From Pohlia nutans (Eukaryota; Streptophyta; Bryopsida; Bryales; Mniaceae): DNA of 64,000 nucleotides. The stretch spans positions 1,924,501 to 1,988,500 of the forward strand of contig CM040099.1 of the NCBI GenBank assembly GCA_022496805.1, given 5' to 3'. Positions 45,109-57,447 of the stretch are shown here, in pieces; positions within the stretch are counted from its first letter, which is position 1, and every line of letters starts with the position of its first letter. The position numbers and the translations under genes were made by a program. The notes under the pieces are model-generated. The model saw nothing but the letters and a program-made list of their open reading frames with translations. It was not told where the DNA came from and ran no database searches.

Positions 45109-48100
45109 TTAGGATTTAGGGTTTAGGGTTTTAGGATTCTCTGAATGAGATCTAGAAAACCTCTTTCCCGATGTGGATCGTTTCAAGGGCCCAGTCCAGA
45201 CAGGTCGCCGGGGCTCTTTGTCCATCCGCCTCCGCTTGTTAAACTCTTCCTTGAGTGTGGTATTGACGGCACGAACATAACTACGCGAGTCGTGGTCTCG
45301 AGAAATGGTTCCTTCGGGACCGTAAGAGCCAGGGTCACTGAGAATCTCCAGAGGGTGTGGAGTGTTGAGGAAACTCCTCTCGGCAGACCGCACCTCGTTC
45401 GCGTGGGCCGCTGTGAGACTGTGCGGATCTGCAATGCTGTCTCCGTACACGTCGTGCTCTGGATGGCGCACTTCGTACAGTGCACTGCCCGCTGGGAGGA
45501 ACGGATGCACCGGTGCTTGTTGCTGGTCTGGTTGCAGTATCAACATCTTCCCCATCGCTGCATACATCAATTTCTGCACATCTCACATGTGAGTCGAACT
45601 CCACCTTCGTGTACTTTAAGGTTAGGGTTTAGGTTTAAGGTTTAGGTTTAGGCAAGAGCAAAAACATAACTCAAACTATAACCACTTCATCAAGTAAAAG
45701 AGCAAAACCATGACTCAAACTATAACCACTTCATCAAGTAACTCCACTATGAAATAAAGAATGTCTACTGGGAGATCATCAATTTCATGCAACTTCGTGT
45801 ACTAAAAGGTTTAGGGTTTAGGTTTAGGCAAGAGCAAAACCATGACTCAAACTATAACCACTTCATCAGTAATTCCACTATGAAATAAAGAATATCTATT
45901 GGGTAAAGCATCAATTTTATGCAACTTCGTGTACTTCAAGGTTTAGGGTTTGAAAGATGAGTAACTTTCCAAGAGCAAAACCATGACTCCCAACTATAAC
46001 CACTTCATCCCGCAACTCCACTACAAGATTAAGAATGTCTATCGAAAAAGAGTTGGGAGAGGCATCAAATTTTTGTACAGTCGAGTACGTTCATAAATTT
46101 TTTGTAAGCACTGAAAGTAGGTAGATTCTATATAAAGCGGCCTCATTAATTCTGAAGATTGCAAATATGGTAAGAAAAAATTCCTACCAATAGAGGACTA
46201 GAGTAGGAATGTCCCTTTCAATTTATAGGTCCATGGGTGTCATATTGAGCACATTACAATTTAGGGAAGTGACTCAGTTTCCTTTCAATTTATAGGTCCA
46301 TGGGTGCTATATCGAGCACATTACAATTTAGGGAAGGGAATCTGTTTTTATGGGGGAGGAGTCAAAAAGTTTGTAAGCAACTTGTTCCCAACTGTACATC
46401 ACACACGAGAGTCAAACTCCAACTTCATGCACTCGAAGGTTAACTTTCCAAGAGCAAAACCATGACCACTTCATCCCGCAACTCCACTATGAGAGAAAGA
46501 ATGTCTATTGAAAAAAAGTTGGGAGGGATGTCAATTTTGGTTCATCATACACATGAGTCGAACTCCAACTTCATGCACTCAAAGGTTTGAAAGATGAGCG
46601 GCTTTCCAAAAGCAAAAGCAAAACTACATTGAACGATTAGGGTATTATGTTTTACCTGCTGTTGGAGGCAAGCATGTTTTCGAAATGTGCCGTTCAATCG
46701 CTTCAGAACTTGAACGATCTGGTCAGGGTAGTGGCAAGCAAACGAGCGAGGAACGATGTCGTAGTGCATCACTACCGACTGGACGTGGCTTAAAGGAAAG
46801 CCCAGCTTCTCCAGTAACCAGTCTCCTCCACACATGACGCCGGGAGTACCAAAAGTGTACACAGGGAGCAGGGCAGAGAGGGGTAAAACTCCTCTGTGGC
46901 GCAGCATCAGGGTGAGCAGAGTGGCTAAGCTACCGCCCAGCGAATGACCTGTGAAGTAAAACCGGGCCTTGTCACCATGGCTGTCTACGTGAGCTTGTAT
47001 GAGCGGCATGAGTTGCTCGTACAGCCCTTTTGCAGCTTCATACATTCCTCTGTGCACCATTACGCCCCATTCCGGATCCTGCAAGCACACACAGAACGTT
47101 TCTATTGTCACCAAAGTTGTGACAAAATTCAAAGCTCTCAAAACAAACAAGAGCTGGAACAGATCTCAGTTTCTAGATGGGCATCTGAAAATGAACCACT
47201 TCTGCCAATATAACGAAATTGACGTTATCAATACAGCTTTCGTTAAAAGTGCCAGTGCACGTGCCACAAAATTGTGAATTTAGGAGGGCTCTTGTCGTGC
47301 ACTTTTTAAAGAGTATGGTTGTTTTTTGAAATACAAACAAAAAGTGCACATTATTAGAGTTATCTGTAAAGTCCCTCAAAAGTGGGTGAGTGGACCATGA
47401 TTTGAGTGAATAGTGACAGTAATCCTCAGTAAAGTCCCTCAAAAGTGGGTGAGTGGACCATGATTTGAGTGAATAGTGACAGTAATCCTCAAAAAAGAAC
47501 GTGTGTCGGGCACTAAAAAGAACTGTGGGTGCAAACTTTGAAAGCACCAAAATCAGTGCTAAGCTCCGGCTGGGGGTCATCGTGTTCCCTTTTTTTATTT
47601 GCAATTGATTCTTTCAATTTGTTTCAAAAAAAATTATTATGTGTGCACTTTTAATGGAAGCAGTGTTTTGTAAAGAAGCGCTGTATCGTCATGCAATAAA
47701 CGACCACTCTTAGATCTTTGTTAGTTTAGTGCATAGAAAATCTACACAACACACTTTTATTACCAATAGAGTTAACCGAAAAGAAGAGAAAATACATGTT
47801 AGGTGAGGTGAGTTTGACCCGTATCTAAGGCAGCCAAGCAAACTGGCATGGTTTCCAAAGAATTCAAAATAGAAAGGAGTGTGAACTAGTTTTGCCGTCA
47901 CAAAGGAGGCAAAACTGAGATGAAGGTGAGTTCAAAGAGAGCCAAGGCTTGGAGGCCATGGCCCACATCCACTTGAGATATAATTAGGTGACTGCATTGA
48001 TTAGTTGGCTCTCACAACACGGAGCTCCTGTCTAAAATTATAGAGAGAGGGTATCTTCTTCCCTTGGAGCTTTGATTTCGGTTACACTAAAAGTGGGTAT

Positions 48101-49714
48101 GCAGTCAGACTTCCTGAAATATTGCAGGTCAGAACACCTGTTCTGTTTTCGGTTAACTCTAATAACAACGGCTAAATACTGTACGCACAAGCTGGGGCAA
48201 ATAATTTAATTATTTTGGTGCCGCTTAGACTATTTGGTGAGTTACAACAAATGTCTGTTAAAATTTCATCAAACTAAAAAGAAGTAGAGAGTTCATACCT
48301 CAAACAGGCTAGATTCAAAAAGTAAATTGGCTTGCCAAGACGCCAAAGAATCAGAGCCTTGAATAGCAAAGAATCTGGTGCTTGTGCTTTCTTCATCACA
48401 TACAAACCACTCACTCGGACACAATGCCTCAGATTGCAACACTTCGGCGACCGCATCCTTGGTTTCATCCTCAGCTGAAACCAATCCGACTTCATTTGCC
48501 ACACTCTCCGCCTTGTCCTCCATAGCCATCACTTCAAGGTCCTCCTCCAACCATCCTCCCCATTCACCATCCGATTCATCACTTGTCTTCTCTTCATCTT
48601 TCTGCTCGGGAGCTCCATTCTTGAAAGGAAGAAACGACTTGGTCTGGTTGGCAAGGTAAGAGGCAGCCGTGGCAACCAGAGCCGCTTTTTCAGAGCCGAA
48701 CTTCGTTTTCTCTTCGCTCACTTTCACCTCACTTTCCTCACTGGTCTTTCTTTCCAGTGAAGAAGTGACATATCGAAGCTCATGATGCTTCAGAAGCTCC
48801 TCTTTCTGCCATCATTCTCAAGCATCAGCACTGTTGCACAAGACCATCAACCTGAAGGAGACAATTACCTCTTAAAGGACCACGGATTCATAGTTTTAAA
48901 ATGATAATTTCAATCAATCATATCGTGAAAAATATAATTCAGATAGGACCATAAAAGGAAGTCTACAAAGACCTATTCTAAAAAACATGAGGCCAGAACG
49001 AACCTTGAGGTCAGGGATGTAATAAGCTTGGTCAGCAAGCCACGCCATCCGGCCAAGAAACTTGAGATCCGAGTACGGAACACGATGCAAGAATTTTGCA
49101 AAGCTATCCTTGTCGTGCACCACCGGAACCTCAAAGCTCATTATGGATTTCTTGAGTTTCACCTCCGACTGGAGGTAATGGTCACCCGCGCAAGTTTCGC
49201 AGCAACCATGGCATCGCCCGGGCACGCGGACATGAGGATCATCTTCGTTTTCTCCGCCGAACTCGAACCCGTACTTTCTCAGTAGGAAGGCCAAATTCAC
49301 TAAGTTCGGCACCCAACTCTTTGCTTTGTCATTTCCTTTCTCTGCGCTTTCATCTTCTGGAGCTCTGTCACCGAGCCTTGGAGCAGATGCTAAAACTAAA
49401 GGATCATCAGATGGTTTTTCTTCAGTATCCTTTTCGAAGCTATTCTCTCTGTGGAACCAGAGAAACTTGAGAGGTGAAGGTAGCACTGCTCGCGGCGGGA
49501 TACTTGGGAGCTTCAAGTGTAAAGGAAAAGAGACACCAGAAGTATTAGGGTTTGTATCAGCTTCAGGATTCTCAACTGATAGAACTGGTGATGTAGAGAC
49601 TACTGGAGGTGGTTTCACTGATTCGGGTTTACTGGATTTACTGCCGGGAGCATCGGAAGAACCAGCTCTTGCACATACATACAACCCATGCGGATTACAT
49701 AACATGATCTTCAT
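45109..49714 (-). CDS. PLIP-like class 3 lipase (plastid phospholipase A1 type)
   Basis: Alpha/beta hydrolase of the class 3 lipase family, closest in layout to Arabidopsis PLIP1-3, plastid phospholipases A1 that release acyl groups from thylakoid lipids. Minus-strand exons: 49714-49004, 48805-48299, 47078-46656, 45573-45109, all phase 0, 701 residues. Exon 1 has a long polar N terminus (candidate transit peptide), a Cys-rich GRCHGCCETCAGDH segment near residue 170, then FLGRMAWLADQAYYIP. Exon 2 has an acidic insert and TRFFAIQGSDSLASWQANL. Exon 3 contains the nucleophile motif GHSLGGS (catalytic Ser near residue 455) and HYDIVPRSF with the likely catalytic Asp. Exon 4 gives FLNTPHPLE with the likely catalytic His and RDHDSRSYV. 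The triad appears intact. The stop codon overlaps a TTTAGGG-like run. Introns contain a family A fragment, a family H MITE and a minisatellite. Plastid targeting is inferred. Confidence 0.92.
45590..46620. repeat. Minisatellite with telomere-like motifs in PLIP intron 3
   Basis: Five to seven degenerate units of about 120-160 bp sharing AGAGCAAAACCATGACTC, ATAACCACTTCATC, CTCCACTATGA and ATCAATTT, several joined by GGTTTAGGGTTTAGG-type telomere-like runs. A separate 80-bp block (TTTCAATTTATAGGTCCATG) is duplicated at 46216 and 46281. Confidence 0.8.
47366..47491. repeat. 63-bp perfect tandem duplication in PLIP intron 2
   Basis: Two adjacent copies starting GTAAAGTCCCTCAAAAGTGG, identical by eye. 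The first is preceded by TTAGAGTTATCT, the terminus of the hairpin MITE family at 25708, suggesting a rearranged remnant of that family. Confidence 0.85.
47769..48159. mobile_element. MITE, family H, in PLIP intron 2
   Basis: 391 bp with ends GAGTTAACCGAAAAGAAGAG and TGTTTTCGGTTAACTC and TA on both sides (47767-47768, 48160-48161). Its interior matches the right half of 26227-26976. Confidence 0.8.
48871..48987. mobile_element. Truncated family A MITE in PLIP intron 1
   Basis: Starts TTACCTCTTAAAGGACCACG and keeps the family phrases TTCATAGTTTTAAAATGA and AATTCAGATAGGACC, but stops about 15 bp before the splice donor of exon 1 (minus strand) without a right terminus. Confidence 0.6.
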
Positions 49715-51060
49715 TTCACTATCCGAACCCTAACTTTCTATACTCAACGCAAGAGAGGCTCTGTCCCTGTATACATTGTAGAATTGGCTATACACTGTAG
49801 AATTGGCTTGCTTATTAAGAAAGAATCTCCTCAAACTTCCTCCCATTCACGTCGATCCTTCCCGTCGGCGTCCTGGAAAAAAGGTTGAAATAGTGAGATT
49901 CAAGGGTAAGTTACTTTGCCATTCAATTGTTGTGACCCTGGAGACAGGTAACGAAACCATTTCCCATCAAGAAGTGAAACAACGATGTACTCCAGAAGGA
50001 AGGTGCTCGAATTTCTAGAATAGTTAAACTAACTCACATGATCATTAGTTTCGACATGGCTCCAGGAAGCTTCAAAGTTCAAGATTACCAAGAATTTTCA
50101 AAGAATGAGAACTTTTTAGTTTACTGAAAATGGCGGACCTTACGTCCTGTACTCTACAAAACCAAAGGTCAATGTGATTAATTTTATTTTTGTATATAAA
50201 GGTCCGCTATATATTCTACTCACAAAACAATCTGAAAATCTAGCGGAACTCAGTAAGCAAAAAAGAAAGAACGTAACTGTCTTCTCCTGAATGCATTGTC
50301 AGATTGTGAATTTGAAAACACAGGTTCAAATCCCGTTATTCGCTGAGAGCGCTGCTTTTCACAGCAAAAAATATTTTCTGGAGAATTTTTTCCCAAAAAA
50401 AACAAAAAAAAAAGACTTCGCTATAAACTACGCATTCTAATCTTTCAACCCAGAAAATCACCGAGACAGTACCATTTGGTGCATTAAAATGTAACTTTTC
50501 CAAACGCATCATTCACGAAAGGCTTGAAGCCCACGTTTCGTAAAAACAGAGCGAAATCAAGAGCCCATGATGCAGAATGGAGCTACTGACCTGAAAATGG
50601 TGCGAGAAATGAATTCATGGAGTCCTCCGACTCGGAACACATGCAAATTCAAATTCGTGAAGGCTCTGAGTACTCTCAATCCCTGCAAAGGCAAAAAATC
50701 GAAGAATGCAGAGGACGGAGAAGAGAGACACCGACCTTGGGAAGTCCGCAACTGAAATGGACTGGAAACCGACGTGCACTCTGCAATACCGGTCGGAATA
50801 AGGAAATGGGAAAAAGGCGGGGTGCCACCTGGACTCCCGGGGAGTAAAGGGCGGGTAGAAAGTAGTGTAAACGTGGCAGAGGCTGGTGGTAGGGAAGCGT
50901 ACAGTGCTGACATGGCACGCCTCCAGCTCAGCTTCTGCTCTGTGCCCTGGCTGCCGCCGCCTACTTTTCACCACCTTTGGTGGGGGCACGTAAAAGCACC
51001 CCTTTGAGCTTCTGTGGTTGGAATTTTTGGAAATCAAATTGGGACTGTTTTTGGGATAGT
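49715..51060 (-). promoter_or_regulatory. Probable 5' UTR and promoter region of PLIP gene
   Basis: A minus-strand acceptor-like TTTTTTTCCAG near 49873-49883 precedes sequence continuous with the start codon, so a 5' UTR intron is plausible. The 50,560-51,000 segment is GC-richer than the surrounding spacer and holds overlapping ORFs on both strands (for example 118 codons at 50557-50913, minus) without recognisable domains. I read it as a promoter and first non-coding exon rather than a gene. Confidence 0.35.
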
Positions 51061-51492
51061 AGAGAAATTCTCAAAGTGATTGGGTGAGCGATCCTTCTTT
51101 TTGTACTCCATCTAAACTAGTAGAAAGAAAAAAAAAAGTATTGAAGATTCCTCGTATTTCCTCAAATAGCCTAGAAATAATGAGCTTTGTTGAGTGGCTA
51201 GTACATGAATAATGAGCTTGGGTTGGTACGTGAATAATGAGCTTGGACCTTCACATGCTTGAACTAGCAAGCTTTGGGCGATTCCCATGCGGTTCACATG
51301 GTGTTAGTGCCATCTATACATGAAATTCAGTTACCTAACTTCACTTTTCAAAAATAAATCTCATACTTCATTTTTTTTTTAATCAAAACACAATTTTTTT
51401 GGGATTTGTCGAGTCTTTACTGCTAACACAGGCCTAGAAACCAAAGTTTTTTCTACTTTACAAATTTCTCTAAGAACTTATCTAGCATAATA

Positions 51493-51804
51493 GAGTTATC
51501 CAAAAAAAGAATTGGTTCATGAGCGGAGTTCAAGTAGAGTTCTCTTTCTATAATTACAATTTTTGACAACATTGTTCATGAATAGTTTCCATAGTTGAGG
51601 CTCTTGGCTTGGGAGAACGTGTGGAAACTCTCCTCTAGCATTGGGGAGGTCACGAGTTTGACACTCCATGGTGATGTAGGACCTTGCTTTAGATTATTTT
51701 CCAACTCACCATAAACTAGTTTTGCAGTCTTTTTGAACTCAAAACAAGTATAAGGTGAGTTTAAGGTTTCTTTCCACTTTGAAACACTCTTTTCAATTAA
51801 CGTT
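51493..51804. mobile_element. MITE, family G (reverse)
   Basis: About 312 bp. TA then GAGTTATCCAAAAAAAGAA on the left and CACTCTTTTCAATTAACG on the right. The interior is the reverse of 15724-16004 (GGGGAGGTCACGAGTTTGAC; TTTTGCAGTCTTTTTGAACT). It ends 14 bp before the next TTAA element. Confidence 0.6.
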
Positions 51805-51822
51805 AATAAAGTAGTGTTTTAA

Positions 51823-53101
51823 CCCCTAAAGGTCCAGGTGGACACATTGTGTCCTCAAATAATTTCATTACTTTAATAACTTGTTTGGATTTCATAATTT
51901 TGACTCAATGTTAACTAGAGAATTGAAGATGTTCGTTACAAGAACACAAAAATCCTTTAAGATTTGCAAATACGTTGATTGATTCATTGGGAAAAAACTA
52001 AAACGTTAACGTAGCTGAACTTGGGACATAGTAGTTAGGGCGGTTGATGACTTGGAGGGCGTTTTCACACTTGGATGTCACATTCGTAAAAACAAAAAGT
52101 GTACAATAGAGTTATCCTTAAAGTCACCTTGTGTTTGAATAAGATACCGTGAATTTTGCATTAATGTACTCTTATTTGTTCACCCCAAATAGTTAAAAGG
52201 TAGGGAAGAGCTTGGTGGCCTATCATTATTAGGTGTGTAAGAGCTTGGTGGTCTTCAAACTCTTGGAAAACTAGTTTAGCTGTCTTTCTTGACGGCTAAA
52301 CTAGTTTCCCTTGAGTTTAAAAACCACCAAGCTCTTACACACCTAATAATGATAGACCTCCAAGCTTTTTCATGCTTTTTAACTATTTGAGGTGAACAAA
52401 TAAGAGTACATTAAAGCAAAATTCACGGTATCTTATTCAAATACAAGGTGACTTTAAGGATAACTCTAATATGTAAAATATTTTCCATTACTGCATCATT
52501 AACACTATATAATAATTACGGGAAATGTTTAAATATATTTAAAATGGAATCTTTTCAAAATAATTGGAATCTTTTCTACATATTATATATTGTTTGGGAA
52601 TATTTTGGAATATTCCAAATATGTATTTGAATTTTCTAAAACATTTTTGCAATGTAAAAGTTAATAACGATCACAAACACCGGCTCAACGAGTCACCAAC
52701 AAGTCACCTCATCCAAACATAAATCTTTGAGAATCAATCATTGTTGTTGTATTTAGTTTTAGAACACCATTTTTTGTGAGCACCTTGATATAGTACATCT
52801 TTGTATGCTCCTAAACTTTCAAACGCTAATCATGGTTTTTAAATTTATGAGAAAGCTTGCAAGGAATGACTGTTGGTTTTGTTCAAATTTTTTATAAATC
52901 AATTTATGATCAAACTTTATAATCATGTAATATATACGGTAGATTTTTCTAAAAATTGATGTACAATCTCATGACTAAGTCCTCTTTGAGTTTCAACGGT
53001 GAAGTTCTCTACATGAATACCAATTAAGAGATACAATTGCTTTTTTGAAAGCATCACAAGAAAGTGATAAAATTCTAGGAATGAGCATGGTCCTTTAGGG
53101 G
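51823..53101. mobile_element. TTAA-type element, family K, with nested hairpin
   Basis: 1,279 bp between TTAA at 51819-51822 and TTAA at 53102-53105. Ends CCCCTAAAGGTCCAGG and GGTCCTTTAGGGG. It contains the hairpin MITE 52109-52466. Subtracting that insert and its TA copy leaves 919 bp, matching the 918-bp copy at 54639-55556. Confidence 0.85.
52109..52466. mobile_element. Hairpin MITE, GAGTTATCC ends, nested in family K
   Basis: 358 bp, TA on both sides (52107-52108, 52467-52468). Ends GAGTTATCCTTAAAGTCACC and complement. The arms are imperfect, unlike the copy at 25708. The family K copy at 54639-55556 lacks the insert. Confidence 0.85.
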
Positions 53102-53105
53102 TTAA

Positions 53106-54634
53106 AGCACTTTTTAGAAAACTATATCAAAAGAGAATCTTAGTTAGATCCACCTTTCTGGTAATGAAAGAATGTCATTTGTATACTATGAATTTTGGAA
53201 CTACCGTGTTATTGCCATGGTAGGACCTTTTCACCATGAAACATTTTGGTGCCATATAAAGTAGAAAGACCATAAACCAAGACATCCCCAAGAATCGAGT
53301 CATGGATTACCAATGAAACCATGTTCTAAATTGACCTTAAAAAAAGTTGGGAGATTAGTGTCAACCAATCAGTTTGCTTTATTTTGGATAGAGTGGTGGG
53401 TAGCCCATATATCAATTTAGGATCAACCCATTATTGGTTTAAGATAAGTTTAGAACACAATTAGGAAAATTTGATAAACTTTTCACTTCAAGAAATTGTA
53501 GAAAATTTTCTATCTACTTAACAAAATTAAAATGGAATCACTTCATCTCTCTATGATTTCTTCTTCTCTATCTACTCATGAAAAATAATTTTTTAATCAT
53601 TCCGGTTTCTAAGACGCAAATTACCTTATTTATTGGTATATGGTATATCTTGATGGTGTTTTTCCTCTACTCAAAAAACAATACTGTAAATTGCATCCTA
53701 AAAGCCTCATTTTTTTCACTTATAGAAGCGTTCTAATTAGATGACGAGTGGTTGGTTTTAGGTTAATTGGAAATTACAAGTGTTTGGATTTAAGTTCCTT
53801 AAGTGGCAATAGCTAAAAGCAACTATAGGGCCAAAATGGAAGGGAGGCGGGCAATATGCCTCCACCTTCCCGTTCACCTGACAACTATTCATCTTTCTAA
53901 AAAGATGTCCACGTGTTCACCTCAAGTGATCACAGAGATACTTTTGCATAAAAATATTCTAATTAATTTGATTCCAATATTTTATCTCGCTTTGTACAAT
54001 TTTACCTCCAATGATATTTAAAGGGTGTCAAGGTAAGAGTTTTGTGTGAATTTTTGCAATGTGCTTTGGAGCTAGGACATAGTCCTTGTTTCCTTAAAGG
54101 GTGGTTGCAAAACCCTGCAATTTCAACTTGCTTGTAGCAAATGATGTATTTGGTATGAGTCTCGCGCTTGTAAATGTTCATTATTAGATTCCAACACTTT
54201 TGAACTATGTGGCAAAGTCTCTTCTTATAATCTCACATTTTAACACCCCTATTGTACTAGGGAAAAATATGGAATTTTTTGTATACAAGACAAACTATGA
54301 GACAAAGTAATAAGGAATTTTACTATAAATTTTACACCACTTTCTTTGTAGACCTCTTTCGTCTCCTTTGAATTTTTGTTGTAAATTTCTATACATCTTC
54401 TTTGTATCTTTTGTCTTTAAAATTATCCATTATTCTTTAATAAAATAAGTCTATTAGATAAGAAACTATTAGGTGTTGCATAGGCTCTAAAAAGATTGTA
54501 CTTACACTAAGTCAAAAAAATTATATCCTGATTCTACAATTTTCTTTTCAATTTTTTTAGAGATTACAAGTGGTGACCTACTTACATTCAAGTTACTAAG
54601 CTTCTTGACTAAATTCACAATCACATTTTGATTA
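53106..54634. other. AT-rich spacer between two inverted family K copies
   Basis: No gene recognised. The 1.5-kb spacer would form the loop if the flanking inverted copies were transcribed together. Confidence 0.5.
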
Positions 54635-54638
54635 TTAA

Positions 54639-55556
54639 CCCCTAAAGGACCATGCTCATTCCTAGAATTTTATCACTTTCTCGTGATAATTTCAGAAAGG
54701 CAATCGTATCTCTTGATTGGTATTCAAGTAGAAAACTTCACCATTGAAGTTCAAAAAGGACCTAGTCATGAGACTGTACATTCATTTTCAAAACAATCTA
54801 CCGTATATATTACATGATTATAAGGTTTGATCATAAGTTGATTTCTGAAAATTTTGAACAAAATCAACAGGTCATTCATTGAAAACTTTCTCATAAATTT
54901 AAAAACCATGATTAGCGTTTGAAAGTTTAGGAGCATTCAAAGATGTACTATATCTAGGTGCCCACAAAAAATGGTGTTCTAAAACTAAATACAACAACGA
55001 TGATTGATTCTCAAAGATTTATGTTTGGGTGAGGTGACTTCTTGGTGACTCGTTGAGCCGGTGTTTGTGATGGCTATTAATTTTTACATTGCAAAACTGT
55101 TTTAAAGAATTCAAATATACATTTGGAATATTCCAAAATATTCCAAAATAATATAAAATATGTAGAAAAGATTCCAATTATTTTGAAAAGATTCCATTTA
55201 AAATATATTTAAACATTTTTGTAATTATTTTATAGTATTAATGATGTAGTAATGGAAAATATTTTATATATTGGACGGTTCTTTTTTTTTAACGAATGTG
55301 ACGTCCAAGTGTGAAAACGCCCTTCAAGTCATCAACCACCCTAACTACAATGTCCCAAGTTCACCTACGTTGACGTTTTAGTTTTTCCCCGATGAATCAA
55401 TCAACGTAATTGCAAATCTTGAAGGATTTTTGTGTTCTTGAAATGAAAATTTTCAATTCTCTAGTTAATGTTGAGTCAAAGTTATGAAATCCAAACAAGT
55501 TATTAAAGTAATGAAATTGTTCGAGGACACAATGTGTCCACCTGGTCCTTTAGGGG
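54639..55556. mobile_element. TTAA-type element, family K, reverse and uninterrupted
   Basis: 918 bp between TTAA at 54635-54638 and TTAA at 55557-55560. Reverse orientation relative to 51823-53101 and clearly diverged by substitutions (ACGTTGACGTTTTAGTTTTT here). It serves as the empty reference for the hairpin insertion. Confidence 0.85.
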
Positions 55557-56569
55557 TTAAGCCTACTAATTGCTTGAGCCTTGGCCCATCAATTTCTTCT
55601 ACCATGTTGAATGACTCCATTGATCATGTCTAATATTCTATTGTATGTTTCTAACGAATTATTTTAGGTTGTGTATAATGTACTCGTCGTGTAGTATTGA
55701 ATGTTTGTATGTTGTTGAATTTCTAGTTTTTTTAATGGGTTTTTTATGTGCCAATCAACTAAGGTGGCTTCTTTCACATCTATAGGAATTGAAATGAACT
55801 GTTTAGGTAGTGAAATATATGAACATAAAGTAGAAACTTGTATGCTTTAATTTCCATATATCTTAGAAGGATAAATTGTGTATTAGAAGTTCAAATGTAG
55901 TTGGCCCGATTAGCTTTTCAACTTAGTTCTAAGTGAACTTTTTGTATTTTCATTTCATACAAGTTGTTAGGAGTATCTAACATTTTATTTTATTTTTTGA
56001 TATTCAGGTTCAAGGAAAGAATCTTTTGAGTGCTCGCCTTGCTTGTTAATGCCATCGTCATAGTTGGCGTGTTTGGCAGCGTCAATTCATTCCATCATCC
56101 ACAACTCCACTACTTACCATATATTTGCGAATTTGTAATCCTTTAATAGTAGACCTCTTTGCGGATTCGTAATCCCTTAATAGTGGTCCTATTTGGCTTT
56201 AGCAGATTTGTAATCTCTTAAGAGTGGACCTTTTTCATTATAGGAGAAATCAATTTTTGAATGAGATCTCTCTTAGCATGAAAAAGCCGTGCAAAGAGAT
56301 GAAAAAATATATTGCATTTCTTTTGATTAATTGATTCCACTTGTTAAGTGACTTTTGGTCACCTCCATTGCACTTTTGGCTATTGGTGACATTATTGGAC
56401 ATTGTCTTAGTGATTCATTGGTGCATATGAAAGGGCACTTGATTTTTGCTCCACTTAGTCATTGATCTTTATTACCATCAGCTTAGTTGTCCTTAGGATC
56501 GGTGCACATGTGATAGTCTCAATGCCATAACAATTTCCATGCATTGAGCAAAGCAAGGTACGTAGTTAA

Positions 56570-56815
56570 CCACTAAACATTCCAACGTTCAGAAACTAGA
56601 TCACGAATAGATTCAAAGCCTTGTAACTTTTTTATACAATCTGGATGACTTTCATTCAAGTCGTCTTTGCAAGGTTCTCTACCAATCAAAGTAAATCTCT
56701 TGTGATGGGGAGATGTTGATAATATTGAAGAGGCCTCTAAATACAAGTATGTCAAATTTGTTGGGTAGATTCCCATGGTAGATTTTATGCTTGCAATGGA
56801 CTTGTCATGTAGATC
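56570..56815. mobile_element. Truncated family C MITE
   Basis: TTAA at 56566-56569 then CCACTAAACATTCCAACG. It follows the family C interior (GGGTAGATT; TTTTATGCTTGCAATGG) but loses the right terminus near 56815. Confidence 0.65.
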
Positions 56816-57447
56816 TTTTACATCTATACGAACTGAAATGAATTGTTTAGGTGATAAAATATATCAACATACAATAGAAACTTGTATGTTTTGATCTCTA
56901 TATATCTTAGAAGGATAAAATGTGTATTGGAAGTTCAAATGTAGTTGGCCTGATTAGCTTTTCAACTTACTTACAAGTGAACTTTTGTATTTTCATTTTA
57001 TACAAGTTTTTAGGAGTATCTAACATTTTTTATTTATTTTTGGTATTCAAATTCAAGGAAAGAATCTTTCGAGTGCTCACCTTGCATGGCATTGGGCCAA
57101 CGTTCCATCGCCATAGTTGGCGTGTTTTGCAGCGTCAATTCATTACATCACCCACGACTCCACTACTTACCATATATTTGCGATTTGTAATCTTTTAATA
57201 GTAAACCTCTTTGCGGATTCGTAATCCTTTAATAGTGGTTCTATTTAGCAGATTTGTAATCCCATAATAGTGGACCTTTACATCATAGGAGAAATCAATT
57301 TTTGAATGAGATCTCTCTTAAGTTTGCACGAAGAAGTTGTGCAAAGAGATGAACAAATATGTTGCATTTCTTTTGATTAATCGATTCCACTTATTAACTG
57401 ACTTTTGGTCACTTCCATTGCACTTTTGGCTATTAGTGACATTGTTG

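Noticed and set aside
45145..45645. 166-codon plus-strand ORF
   Set aside because: Antisense shadow of PLIP exon 4, which has clear lipase motifs on the minus strand.
45615..45655. True telomere or chromosome end
   Set aside because: Only short degenerate TTTAGGG-like runs within an intron; unique genes lie on both sides.
50557..51037. Candidate minus-strand gene of 118-140 codons
   Set aside because: Competing ORFs in other frames, low-complexity Ser/Pro-rich translation and a position just upstream of PLIP favour promoter or 5' UTR.
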